Shown in pieces: positions 26,240-35,739 of a stretch of 50,581 nucleotides of DNA. Location: the NCBI GenBank assembly GCA_017472115.1, contig JAFUQW010000055.1:1-50581 (forward strand). Reading direction: 5' to 3'. The DNA comes from Bacteroidales bacterium (GTDB lineage: Bacteria; Bacteroidota; Bacteroidia; Bacteroidales; UBA932). Numbering within the stretch: position 1 is the stretch's first letter; each line of letters starts with the position of its first letter. The position numbers were made by a program, and so were the translations under genes. The notes beneath the pieces were generated by a model. It did not search any database, had not been told where the DNA came from, and worked only from the letters and a program-made list of their open reading frames with translations.

Positions 26240-28348
26240 ATGAAGAAGATCGCTATAACATTGTTCATTGCAGTCATGGCAATGGCCGGCTGCGCAGAAC
26301 AGCCTCAGACCCCTACGGTCTCAAACGTACCTGCACCTGAATATGCACGATTCTCCGAAGGTCTCATCGACGACATCACTCCGGAAGGATGGCTCAAGGA
26401 GATTCTTGTACGCCAGCAGGAAGGACTTACAGGACATCCCGAAGCAATGGCTTATCCGTACAACTCATGCCTCTGGGCAGGTGAACTCGAGAGAGACTCG
26501 GAATCACGAGGAGCAGACTGGTGGAGATTCGAGCAGACTGCATACTATCTCGACGGTCTGACACGATTAGGCTATCTCCTCGATGACGAGAAGTTCCTTC
26601 AGATCTGGCAGGAAAACATCGACTATGTCCTCGCAAACCCTCTTCCACCTAAGAAAGGTATCGACATCGAGACACAGAAGAAGATGGAGCAGAAGCGCAG
26701 GAATCCTCGCAGGGACTTCAACGCACAGGTTTCTGCCGATCCGCGCATCCGTCAGAGGATGGCCGCTCAGCAGGCACGTCGCGAGAAGCAGATGAGAATC
26801 AACGCTACAGACCGTCCTGAAGGCCGTCTCGGACCGGAGACGAGCTCGATGGCTTGGCCGTTTGCAGTTTTCTTCAGGGCTGTACAGGCATATTATGAAG
26901 TGACGGGCGATCCGCGCATCCCTAAGGCTCTTGAGAAGAATTATCTGTCTTACTCAGTGGAGGAACTCGGCATGGACCGTTTCGTGGTGAATGTTGAGGG
27001 TATCCTCTGGACATATTCTATCACGAAGAACCCAGCCCTTCTCGACCTTGCGGTCAAGGCATGGGACGAAGATGCCTCCAACCTCACACAGGAAACATGT
27101 CTCGACGACTCGGAATTCCACATGCATGGCGTGACAATGAACGAGCTCATGAAGCTTCCGATGATACTCTATGCACATACAGGAAAGCCTGAGTATCTTC
27201 AGGCTGCCCTCAAGGCAGACTACAAGATGGAGACTCCGAACATGCTCATCGACGGAATCAACTCCAGCACAGAGGCTCTTGCCGGCAACGACCCTCTCGC
27301 AAGCCATGAGACATGCGACATCTCGGATTATACATGGACAATGGGATATTATCTCATGACCACAGGAGACGCACAGTGGGCTGACAGGATCGAGAAAGGC
27401 ATCTTCAACGGCGGTCTCGGTGCCATCACCAAGGACTTCCGCTCGATGCAGTATTTCTCATGTCCTAACCAGTTCATCGCTACCGGAAATTCGAATCACA
27501 ACGGTTTCAAATATGGTCTGACATGGATGGCATACCGCCCTATCCATGAGACTGAGTGCTGTATCGGCAACCTCCACAGATATATGCCTAACTATGTGGC
27601 AAGAATGTGGCTCAAGGACAAGAAAGGACATCCTGTAGCCGCTCTCTACGGTCCTTCATCAGTGGTCTATGACCTTGGAGAAGGCGTGACGGTGAAGATC
27701 GAGGAAATCACAGAATATCCTTTCGAGGAGCAGGTGAAATTCAAGTTCACCTTCTACAAGGACGGCAAGAAGTCTAAGGATGCCCACCATATGGATTTCA
27801 CCTACAGGATTCCGGGATGGTGCAAGGCAGCCGAGCCAGGATTCCGAACAGAATGCAGGGCTTGGAAGAGCGGTGACACATTCACAGTAAAACTCCCGAT
27901 GGACATCGAGATCGTCGAGAATCCTGTCGATGGAAAATGCGTACAGAGAGGACCGCTCGTTTATTCTTATGCAATTCCTACGAATTGGGTGGAAGATACC
28001 AGGATATATGACAATCTCGCAGGAAAGGTATCGGCAAATCCTGAATTCAAGAGCTGGGAGCTTACCCCTGCAGGAAAGTGGAATTACGCACTTGTGGAAG
28101 GTATGCTTGAGGATCTCGAAGTGAAAAAGACAGGAAGCAAGGGCTTCCCGTTCGACCTCAATTCCGTTCCGCTGAAGATCAAGGTTCCGGTGAAGGGCGT
28201 CAAGGACTGGACTCTCAAGGAGGACAGATTCACACCTGCACTTCCTGAGACGGTGACAGCCGAAAGCGACGAGGTTACATATATAGAGCTCGTCCCTTAC
28301 GGAAGTACCACACTCAGACTCACAACTTTCCCTACGATTGAACAATAA
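26240..28348 (+). CDS. GH127-like (DUF1680) glycoside hydrolase, lipoprotein
   Basis: The 702-residue protein has a lipobox AMAGC (Cys18) and an alpha/alpha-barrel of the beta-L-arabinofuranosidase-like DUF1680 type. The zinc-thiolate active site of GH127 (Glu, Cys, Cys, Cys) seems conserved: E357-T-C359 in the ASHETCDISDYTW block and C440-C441 in ETECCIGNLHRYMPN. The AP/AQ N-terminal region holds a charged insertion (about residues 145-195, nt 26680-26830) rich in Arg, Gln and Lys. GH127 members remove beta-L-arabinofuranose; related families have other activities. Its position inside an alpha-glucan operon, 11 bp after a GH13 gene and 6 bp before an alkaline phosphatase, is unexpected. Substrate is unknown. 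Confidence 0.78.
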   Translation: MKKIAITLFIAVMAMAGCAEQPQTPTVSNVPAPEYARFSEGLIDDITPEGWLKEILVRQQEGLTGHPEAMAYPYNSCLWAGELERDSESRGADWWRFEQTAYYLDGLTRLGYLLDDEKFLQIWQENIDYVLANPLPPKKGIDIETQKKMEQKRRNPRRDFNAQVSADPRIRQRMAAQQARREKQMRINATDRPEGRLGPETSSMAWPFAVFFRAVQAYYEVTGDPRIPKALEKNYLSYSVEELGMDRFVVNVEGILWTYSITKNPALLDLAVKAWDEDASNLTQETCLDDSEFHMHGVTMNELMKLPMILYAHTGKPEYLQAALKADYKMETPNMLIDGINSSTEALAGNDPLASHETCDISDYTWTMGYYLMTTGDAQWADRIEKGIFNGGLGAITKDFRSMQYFSCPNQFIATGNSNHNGFKYGLTWMAYRPIHETECCIGNLHRYMPNYVARMWLKDKKGHPVAALYGPSSVVYDLGEGVTVKIEEITEYPFEEQVKFKFTFYKDGKKSKDAHHMDFTYRIPGWCKAAEPGFRTECRAWKSGDTFTVKLPMDIEIVENPVDGKCVQRGPLVYSYAIPTNWVEDTRIYDNLAGKVSANPEFKSWELTPAGKWNYALVEGMLEDLEVKKTGSKGFPFDLNSVPLKIKVPVKGVKDWTLKEDRFTPALPETVTAESDEVTYIELVPYGSTTLRLTTFPTIEQ

Positions 28349-28354
28349 CATCAG

Positions 28355-29854
28355 ATGAAACTCACGTTCAGATATTTATATATGGCGCTCACCTTGATCT
28401 TCATGGTGAGCTCCATTTCTCCCTCATACGGAAAGAGGGTGAAGGAAGAGCCGAAGGCGAAATACGTGTTCTACATGATCGGTGACGGCATGGGCATAAA
28501 TGAAGTGACCGGAACCGAACTGTACAACAAGGCTACAGGCAAAGGTCCTGCACAGATCAATTTCATGCACTTCCCTATCCGTACATTCGTCAATACATTT
28601 TCGGCATCATCTCTCGTGACTGATTCCGCGGCAGGAGGCACTGCCCTGTCAACAGGAACCAGGACATATAACGGAGCCATCGGACTAAGTGTTGACCGTG
28701 ACACACTTGCAAACCTGGCGGAATGGGCCAAGGCTTCAGGAGCCGGAGTCGGCATTGCCACGAGCGTAGGCATCAACCACGCCACTCCTGCCTCATTCTA
28801 TGCACATGTGGCAGACCGAAACAGCTACGACGCGATTTCACGGCAGCTCATCGCTTCCGATGTCGATTTCGCGGCAGGAGCCGGATTTCTCACAGAGAGA
28901 CGTACGGGACTTGATGCTACATTCTATGAGCAGGAGGCAAGAGGAGAGGGTGTGAAGGTATTCTACGGCACAGAGGACTTCGGCAATGTATCTGCGGAAT
29001 ATGAAAGAGTCATCTGCCTCGGAGGAAAGAACATGGGCGAACTCCCGTTTGCCGTTGACCGCAAGGAAGGTGACACCGCCCTCAGTGACTTCGTAAGTAC
29101 CGGAATAGAATATCTTTACGGACGATTCGCCGAGGATGGCTTCCTCTTCATGATCGAAGGCGGCAAGATAGACTATGCGGGACACAACGATGACGCCGTA
29201 GCCTGCTTCCAGGAAGTGAACGACTTCGCGGCTGCAATGGATGTTGTTCTGGCCTTCTGCGAACAGCACCCTGATGAGACTCTCATTGTCGTGACTGCCG
29301 ACCATGAGACAGGCGGACTTATGCTTGGAGCCGGCCTATATGAAATGAAGCCAGAGCTGCTTGCGGCTCAGACAATGTCCGAAAACGAGCTTACTTCAAA
29401 GTTCCGTCAGGCATTCATGCCGCCTGCACCACAGCAGCGTCGTGGACAGGCCGGCGGACAGAGGATGTTCCCGCCTCAGCAGCAGACTCAATATACCCCT
29501 CCTACATGGGAACAGGTCAAGGAGTTCTTCAGAACCAACTTAGGACTATGGGAGAGCGTTCCGGTTGACAAGAGGACCGAAGAAAGATTCCACGACATAT
29601 TTCAGTCAACATTCGGACCCAAGGAAGGTGAAAACGACGTAAGAAGTCTCTATTCAGTCAATACCAGGCTGGTTTCGGAGGCTGTGATGTATCTTAACAG
29701 CGCTGCAGGCTACCAGTGGTCACACGGCTCTCACAGCGGCTCTCCTGTAGGACTTTATGCCAAAGGAGTCAGCTCCTCAGAGTTCAACACATGCACGGAA
29801 AACACGGACATTCCTCTGACCGTGGCCCGCATAGCAGGATATGAAACCAAATAA
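28355..29854 (+). CDS. Alkaline phosphatase (PhoA superfamily)
   Basis: The 499-residue exported protein has the alkaline phosphatase metal-binding start MIGDGMGINEV (D44), the nucleophile S91 in TDSAAGGTALSTGTRTYNGA, and the downstream metal ligands in VVTADHETGG and in WSHGSHSGSPV. It hydrolyses phosphomonoesters in the periplasm using zinc and magnesium. An extra Q/P/R-rich stretch (APQQRRGQAGGQRM, nt 29419-29502) interrupts the C-terminal third. It lies between a GH127-like and a GH31 gene with gaps of 6 and 18 bp, so it belongs to the glycan operon. Action on phosphorylated alpha-glucans is a possible reason and is speculation. Confidence 0.9.
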   Translation: MKLTFRYLYMALTLIFMVSSISPSYGKRVKEEPKAKYVFYMIGDGMGINEVTGTELYNKATGKGPAQINFMHFPIRTFVNTFSASSLVTDSAAGGTALSTGTRTYNGAIGLSVDRDTLANLAEWAKASGAGVGIATSVGINHATPASFYAHVADRNSYDAISRQLIASDVDFAAGAGFLTERRTGLDATFYEQEARGEGVKVFYGTEDFGNVSAEYERVICLGGKNMGELPFAVDRKEGDTALSDFVSTGIEYLYGRFAEDGFLFMIEGGKIDYAGHNDDAVACFQEVNDFAAAMDVVLAFCEQHPDETLIVVTADHETGGLMLGAGLYEMKPELLAAQTMSENELTSKFRQAFMPPAPQQRRGQAGGQRMFPPQQQTQYTPPTWEQVKEFFRTNLGLWESVPVDKRTEERFHDIFQSTFGPKEGENDVRSLYSVNTRLVSEAVMYLNSAAGYQWSHGSHSGSPVGLYAKGVSSSEFNTCTENTDIPLTVARIAGYETK

Positions 29855-29872
29855 AGCACTAAACATAACATT

Positions 29873-32275
29873 ATGAAATTCAACAGAATAATTGCCTTAC
29901 TCTTCGCAGGCATCATAGCTTGCGCCGGCATCGCACATGCTGAAAACGATCCTGTCGCCGACCAGAAGGCACAGGTAACAGCCGGCAATGCCAGATTCAC
30001 CGTATTGACCGACAGGCTCATCCGAATGGAGTGGGCCGAGAACGGCAAGTTCGAGGACAACGCCACTCTCGCGATAATCAACAGAAACCTGCCTGTTCCT
30101 GCATTCACAACAAGCAAGGTCGGTGAAGGAGTGCAGATAAAGACAGGTGCGGTGACATTGAACTATACCGGAAAAGGAAAATTCGACAAGGATAATCTCT
30201 CCGTATCTTTCAAGCTCAACGGAAAGACAGTGACATGGCATCCGGGAAAAGAGGATACAGGCAACCTCATGGGTACTGCACGTACACTCGACGGATGCAT
30301 GGGTCCGGACAAGATCAACAACAACGACCCTATGGAACTCGGAGTCATATCACGTGACGGATGGGCAATCGTTGACGAAAGTCAGCGCCACATCTTCGTG
30401 AAAGACGATTCAGACTGGGGAGAATGGGTGGAAGCCCGTCCGGAAGGCGACGTGCAGGACCTCTATATCTTCGCATACGGACATGACTATACAGCCGCTC
30501 TCGCAGACTTCACCAAGGTTGCAGGCAAGATTCCTCTTCCTCCGAAATATGTGTTCGGATACTGGTGGAGCCGCTACAAGGCATACTCTGCAGACGAGCT
30601 CATAGCACTCGGAAAGGAGTTCCGCAACAGAAACATCCCTATGGACGTCATGATCATCGACATGGACTGGCATGAGACATGGCAGAGAAGCGCACGCACC
30701 CAGCGCAGAGACGAATTCGGTCAGAGCATAGGATGGACAGGATATTCATGGAACAGAGACCTCTTCCCTGACACAAAGGGATTCCTCAACGAACTCCATG
30801 AAATGGGTTTCAAGACTTCGCTCAACCTCCACCCTGCTTCAGGAATCGGAGTAAGAGAGGACTGCTATGAGGACTTCGTGGCTGACTACATCTCAAGGAC
30901 TGACGATTATGACGGTCCTGAAGGATATGTTTACAAAGGCGGTGAGAAGATCACCGAAACGATGACCGGAGTGAAGGGCTATCGTGCCAACGTACCTTTC
31001 AGAATGTCACAGCAGGAGTGGGCTGATGCATATTTCAATTCAGTGATCCACCCTCTCGAAGCTGAAGGAATCGATTTCTGGTGGCTCGACTGGCAGCAGT
31101 GGAAGCTCAGCAAGTACATTGACAACCTCAGCAACACATTCTGGCTCAACTATACCTTCTTCAACGACAAGGTGAGACGCAACCGCGACAGGGCGCCGGA
31201 AGACAGCGAGCGTCCTATGACCTATCACCGTTGGGGAGGTCTCGGAAGCCACCGCTATCAGCTCGGCTTCTCAGGTGACACACACATCCGCTGGGAGGTT
31301 CTCGGCTACCTTCCATACTTCACTGCTACCGCTTCCAACGTAGGCTACGGCTATTGGGGCCATGACCTCGGTGGCCACATGCAGAGAGGCCAGATCCCTA
31401 CAGATCCTGAGCTCTACACAAGATGGCTGCAGTACGGCGTGTTCTCCCCTCTCTTCAAGACTCACTGCACAAGCTCTGAGATCATAGAGAGAAGGATATG
31501 GACATTCGACAACCATTACGAATACATGAAGGATGCATTCGAGCTCCGCTATGCACTCACTCCATATATCTATGACGCTGCAAGACAGACATATGACACA
31601 GGAGTATCTCTCTGCCGTCCGATGTACTATGCTCATCCTGAGACAAACGAGGCATATGAGTACAAGGAGCAGTATATGTTCGGTGACAACATCCTCGTCG
31701 CTACAGTCTGCGAGCCTGTCGATACATTGACCGGAGTCGCAAAGAGAGCAGTATGGTTCCCTGCAGGCAATGACTGGTATGACATGGCACACAAGACCAT
31801 GATCAAGGGCGGAAGCAAAAAGACCCTTGAATACACTATCGGCGAAAACTGCTGGTTCGTGAAGGCCGGAGCCATCCTTCCGCTCGCGCATGAAGGCATC
31901 CAGAACCTCCAGGACAAGACCAATGCACTCCGCATTTACGTAGCACCGGGCAAGGGCAAGACCACTTACAGACATTATGAGGATGACGGCGTCAGCCAGG
32001 CTTACCAGACAGATTTTGCCACTACAGAAATCACCAAGAATGCCACTTCATCGGCTTGTACAGTGACAATCGGCGCACGCCAGGGCTCATACAAGGGCAT
32101 CGACCCTCAGAGAGATCTCACCATCGTGCTCGGCGGCCTCGAGAAGAAGCCTGCATCAGCCAAGATGGGTTCCGAGAACCTCGAAGTGACATATGATGAC
32201 AAGACAAAGGAGGCAAGCGTGAAACTTCCTGTTCTTAAGGCCGACTCCCCTGTTTCAGTTGTAATCAGATACTAA
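29873..32275 (+). CDS. GH31 alpha-glucosidase-type enzyme
   Basis: The 800-residue protein has a signal peptide ending at AHAEN, an N-terminal GH31 beta-sandwich, then the (beta/alpha)8 barrel with IPMDVMIIDMDWHETW, the nucleophile D406 in FWWLDWQQW and the acid/base D469 in SGDTHIRW. C-terminal beta domains follow, with the RPMYYAHPET block. GH31 enzymes release alpha-D-glucose or alpha-xylose from non-reducing ends; the starch context favours alpha-glucosidase (SusB-like role). It lies 18 bp after the phosphatase and 9 bp before a GH13. It is likely the periplasmic enzyme converting maltooligosaccharides to glucose. Confidence 0.92.
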   Translation: MKFNRIIALLFAGIIACAGIAHAENDPVADQKAQVTAGNARFTVLTDRLIRMEWAENGKFEDNATLAIINRNLPVPAFTTSKVGEGVQIKTGAVTLNYTGKGKFDKDNLSVSFKLNGKTVTWHPGKEDTGNLMGTARTLDGCMGPDKINNNDPMELGVISRDGWAIVDESQRHIFVKDDSDWGEWVEARPEGDVQDLYIFAYGHDYTAALADFTKVAGKIPLPPKYVFGYWWSRYKAYSADELIALGKEFRNRNIPMDVMIIDMDWHETWQRSARTQRRDEFGQSIGWTGYSWNRDLFPDTKGFLNELHEMGFKTSLNLHPASGIGVREDCYEDFVADYISRTDDYDGPEGYVYKGGEKITETMTGVKGYRANVPFRMSQQEWADAYFNSVIHPLEAEGIDFWWLDWQQWKLSKYIDNLSNTFWLNYTFFNDKVRRNRDRAPEDSERPMTYHRWGGLGSHRYQLGFSGDTHIRWEVLGYLPYFTATASNVGYGYWGHDLGGHMQRGQIPTDPELYTRWLQYGVFSPLFKTHCTSSEIIERRIWTFDNHYEYMKDAFELRYALTPYIYDAARQTYDTGVSLCRPMYYAHPETNEAYEYKEQYMFGDNILVATVCEPVDTLTGVAKRAVWFPAGNDWYDMAHKTMIKGGSKKTLEYTIGENCWFVKAGAILPLAHEGIQNLQDKTNALRIYVAPGKGKTTYRHYEDDGVSQAYQTDFATTEITKNATSSACTVTIGARQGSYKGIDPQRDLTIVLGGLEKKPASAKMGSENLEVTYDDKTKEASVKLPVLKADSPVSVVIRY

Positions 32276-32284
32276 TAAGTTCCA

Positions 32285-34222
32285 ATGAAAAAGATATTAT
32301 ACTCAGCGATATTGCTGGTAGCAGCTGCATGCGCAGGGCCGAAATTCGACCCTGCAGCAGTTGCTGACGCAAATGATACTCAGGTGGCTCATGTAGAGCC
32401 TCTGTCATGGTGGACAGGGATGAAAACCCCGCTCCAGCTCCTCATCAACGGCGAAAATGTCTCGGCATATGACGTTACGATCGAAGGAGGCAAGGGTGTC
32501 AGCGTGACAAAGGTCCACAAGGCTGACAGCCCGAACTATGTGTTCGTTGACGTTGAAGTCAGCGCAAATGCAGCTCCCGGTACATATTACATAGTATTCT
32601 CCAAGGATGGCGAATCATTCAAATATCCGTATGAGATCGGTGAGCGCGTGAAAGGTTCTGCAGACAGACAGAGCTTCACTACAGCAGACATGATATACCT
32701 CATCATGCCTGACCGTTTCGCCAACGGCGATCCTGACAACGACTCTACTGACGATACAGCAGAAAAGGCTGACAGAAGCAGACTCGGCAGCCGTCACGGA
32801 GGCGACATCCAGGGTGTGATCGATCATCTCGACTATATCGCCGAACTCGGAGCTACAGCAATCTGGGCGACACCGTTCCTTCTTGACAACGCAAGAAGAG
32901 GATCATACCACGGCTATGCCGCATCTGACTATTACAAGATCGACCCTCGCTTCGGTACCAATGAACTCTACAAGGAATATGTGGAGAAGGCTCATGAAAA
33001 GGGCATCAAGATCATCATGGACATCGTCACCAACCATTGCGGAAGCGAGCACTGGTGGATGAAGGACCTTCCGTTCGAGGACTGGGTGCACCAGTTCCCT
33101 ACCTACACAGGAACAAACGGCAAGTTCTCCACCCACATGGACCCTAACGCATCACAGAGAGACCTCAATTTCCACGAAAGCGGATGGTTCTCACGTGCAA
33201 TGCCTGACATGAACCTCAACAATCCATACATGCTGAAATATTTCCAGCAGTGGGGAATCTGGTGGATAGAATATTCAGGTCTTGACGGTTTCCGCGTCGA
33301 TACCTATCCGTACAACGAGAAGCAGCCTATGGCCGACTGGTGCGCAGCGATCACCAACGAATATCCGAATTTCAACATCGTTGGAGAATGCTGGACAGGA
33401 AATATCCCTCAGCTGGCATACTGGCAGGGTGGAAACGCCAACAATGACGGCTTTGACTCACACCTCCCTTCAATTATGGACTTCCCTCTCCATGATGCCA
33501 TCAGATCAGGTCTGTCCGCCGGACAGCAGGGAAGGAACCAGGGCGGCCGTGGCGGCAGCATATCGAGAGTCTATGATATTCTTGCAAGCGACTTCGTCTA
33601 TCATGACCTTTCCAAGATGCTCATCTTCCCGGGCAACCATGACACAGACCGCATCGGTGATGTCGTAGGCAAGTCGCCGGCAAAGCAGAAGATTGCAATG
33701 GCGATGATGGCCACAATGCGCGGTATCCCGCAGATATTCGCCGGAGACGAGATGATGTTCGTTTCGAAGGATCCGAGATCGGGACATCCAGGACTCAGAG
33801 TGGATTTCCCAGGCGGATGGCCGGGAGACGAGCTCGACTGGTTCACTGAAGAAGGCAGAAAGGCCATGACAGTGAACACAGCAGGTGACAAGGTGGAGAA
33901 AGGACAGGCCGCAGACCTTTTCGACTATGTGAGCCATCTTTTCCAGTGGAGAAAGACCAAGGAAGTCATCCACAACGGAAAGACCCTTCACTTCATGTCA
34001 AGGGGCAACAACTACGGCTATTTCCGCTACAACGACACTGATGCCGTATTTGTATTCGTCAACGCGTCTGCCGAGCCTGTAAATGTACCGTGGTCTAATT
34101 ACGCAGAGATCGCCGAAGGGCTGAAGGACGGCAAGGATGTGGTCACAGGCGAACCTGCAGTGATCACTGACGAGACTGTTGTCGCTCCGGAAACGGCACT
34201 CATAGTTGAATTCAAGAGATAG
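32285..34222 (+). CDS. GH13 alpha-amylase-family lipoprotein with N-terminal Ig-like domain
   Basis: The 645-residue protein has a lipobox VAAAC (Cys16), an N-terminal Ig-like domain (about 40-120) related to those of the two GH13 genes at 22342 and 24369, and a GH13 barrel. Region I is D246 in DIVTNH, the nucleophile is D339 in DGFRVD, the acid is E368 in VGECW, and the final Asp is D453 in GNHDTD. It differs from its relatives by the lipid anchor and by an R/Q/G-rich loop (SAGQQGRNQGGRGG, nt 33516-33563). It may act at the cell surface, like SusG, or on the periplasmic face. It is 9 bp after the GH31 gene and 3 bp before the next. Confidence 0.9.
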   Translation: MKKILYSAILLVAAACAGPKFDPAAVADANDTQVAHVEPLSWWTGMKTPLQLLINGENVSAYDVTIEGGKGVSVTKVHKADSPNYVFVDVEVSANAAPGTYYIVFSKDGESFKYPYEIGERVKGSADRQSFTTADMIYLIMPDRFANGDPDNDSTDDTAEKADRSRLGSRHGGDIQGVIDHLDYIAELGATAIWATPFLLDNARRGSYHGYAASDYYKIDPRFGTNELYKEYVEKAHEKGIKIIMDIVTNHCGSEHWWMKDLPFEDWVHQFPTYTGTNGKFSTHMDPNASQRDLNFHESGWFSRAMPDMNLNNPYMLKYFQQWGIWWIEYSGLDGFRVDTYPYNEKQPMADWCAAITNEYPNFNIVGECWTGNIPQLAYWQGGNANNDGFDSHLPSIMDFPLHDAIRSGLSAGQQGRNQGGRGGSISRVYDILASDFVYHDLSKMLIFPGNHDTDRIGDVVGKSPAKQKIAMAMMATMRGIPQIFAGDEMMFVSKDPRSGHPGLRVDFPGGWPGDELDWFTEEGRKAMTVNTAGDKVEKGQAADLFDYVSHLFQWRKTKEVIHNGKTLHFMSRGNNYGYFRYNDTDAVFVFVNASAEPVNVPWSNYAEIAEGLKDGKDVVTGEPAVITDETVVAPETALIVEFKR

Positions 34223-34225
34223 GAC

Positions 34226-35644
34226 ATGTTCAGAAATATACTTACATCAATAGCAGCGATGCTCTGCCTCTGTCTTTCATCAGGGGCAGAGACCGTCCTG
34301 TATCCTGCAGTGCCGGGAATGAGGACAAGCGAGGTCTATTCGGTGACTGTCAATGACGAAGAAGCATGGGTAGAGGCTGTAGGTCCGGGCGGAATGGAAG
34401 ATCTGCATGCCCTGAATTTCTCGGCTGAAGGCAGACAGACCTTTGTCATAACCGTGAACGAGGAGATAGAAAGCTACTCTATCCAGCCGAAGAGCTACGG
34501 TATCAAGGGCGAGGCAGAAGGAAAGACTCTCACAGTCAGCATCGACAAGCCGATGAAGCTCTATATCAGGATCAACAAGCTTCCGTATCTTGCCATTTTC
34601 GCAAATCCTCTCGAGGAGGATGTTCCGTCAAAGAAAGGCAAGAATGTGGATTATTACGGTCCCGGCAATCATGACGTCGGAGAGATAAAGGTCCGTGACG
34701 GACAGACAATCTACATCGCCGGAGGCGCTAACGTGAACGGACGCCTGACAGGTACCGCAAAGAATGTGACCATCTGCGGACGCGGTTCTTTCACCGGCAA
34801 TGCAAGGCTGAATGACTGCGAAAACCTCAGAGTTGACGGAATATTCATGAGAAACACCCGCGGCTGGGCCAACACCATCACCAACAGTGTCAATACCACG
34901 TACAACAATGTGAAGATATTCAGCCACACAGGTGTATGGGGACTGGACGGAATCAACCCCGTGTCATGCAAAGGATTTGACATCAACGACTGCTTCATCC
35001 GCACACGTGACGACTGCATCGCGATCAAGTCAAACGGCGATCCCGAGAAGTTCGACCTCAGTTCAAGGGACATAACCATCCGCAACAGCACCATGGTGGG
35101 CTGGGATCATGCCGACGGAGTGACTCTCGGATTCGAGCTCAACGGCGGAGTCGTGGAGAATATCAGAGTCAGCAACTGTGACATTCTTTCTGCAAGAGGT
35201 TCCGGAAGGACCGGAGGACATGCCGCCTTCAGCATCGTATGCGACGGAGCATCGGAGGTAAAGAACATATACTTTGAAGATATACGCGTGGAAGCCGCGA
35301 TAGAATACAAGAATCTTGAAATCATCCTTACCGAGGCAGAGCGCTATGGAAACGGCAGGATGGGCTCCATTTCCGGGGTATATCTCAAGAACATCTCATG
35401 GGAAAATGCCTTCAAGCCTTTCACTATCGTAGGACATCCTACAAAATATGTAGAGAATGTGGTGTTCACCAACTGCTATGTCGGAGGAAAGCTCCTCACA
35501 GGCGTCGAGGATGCGGATTTCCAGATGGAATTCACAAGAGATATAGTATTCGTACCCGGTGGTAAGGTGGAATATGAAAGATATCCTGAACAGGACGGAG
35601 AAATACAGACAAGAGTATCCGGACAGAGAAGGATTCAGAGATAA
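34226..35644 (+). CDS. Right-handed beta-helix glycoside hydrolase (GH28/GH49-like)
   Basis: The 472-residue exported protein has an N-terminal beta-sandwich with the AIFANPLEED motif, then a right-handed beta-helix starting at DGQTIYIAGGANVNGRL. Polygalacturonase-like catalytic Asp residues are present: D241 in GLDGIN and D262-D263 in TRDDCIAIKS. The usual G-H-G of GH28 is replaced by WDHADGVTLGFE, leaving H295 as a candidate. This pattern is also seen in GH49-type dextranases and unassigned relatives, so the family is uncertain. It is the last gene of the operon (3 bp gap) and precedes a bidirectional terminator. Given its neighbours, an alpha-glucan bond such as alpha-1,6 is possible; pectin cleavage is the other option. 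Confidence 0.7.
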   Translation: MFRNILTSIAAMLCLCLSSGAETVLYPAVPGMRTSEVYSVTVNDEEAWVEAVGPGGMEDLHALNFSAEGRQTFVITVNEEIESYSIQPKSYGIKGEAEGKTLTVSIDKPMKLYIRINKLPYLAIFANPLEEDVPSKKGKNVDYYGPGNHDVGEIKVRDGQTIYIAGGANVNGRLTGTAKNVTICGRGSFTGNARLNDCENLRVDGIFMRNTRGWANTITNSVNTTYNNVKIFSHTGVWGLDGINPVSCKGFDINDCFIRTRDDCIAIKSNGDPEKFDLSSRDITIRNSTMVGWDHADGVTLGFELNGGVVENIRVSNCDILSARGSGRTGGHAAFSIVCDGASEVKNIYFEDIRVEAAIEYKNLEIILTEAERYGNGRMGSISGVYLKNISWENAFKPFTIVGHPTKYVENVVFTNCYVGGKLLTGVEDADFQMEFTRDIVFVPGGKVEYERYPEQDGEIQTRVSGQRRIQR

Positions 35645-35682
35645 ACATAATGCATTTTGTTTGGTTAGTAGAATGCATTAAA

Positions 35683-35716
35683 AATGTCGGCCTGGTTGTG
35701 AAATCAGACCGACATT
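35683..35716. terminator. Bidirectional terminator between convergent operons
   Basis: AATGTCGGCCTG (35683-35694) and CAGACCGACATT (35705-35716) form a 12-bp stem with one mismatch on the plus strand and a G-U pair on the minus strand. T-rich tails follow on both sides (ACTTTTTAG on plus, TTTTTAATG on minus), closing the enzyme operon and the minus-strand GH13 gene. Confidence 0.85.
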
Positions 35717-35739
35717 ACTTTTTAGGGTATATGTAAAGA

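Noticed and set aside
31271..31975. A 234-codon minus-strand frame opposite the GH31 gene
   Set aside because: Antisense shadow; the GH31 protein on the plus strand has all conserved residues.
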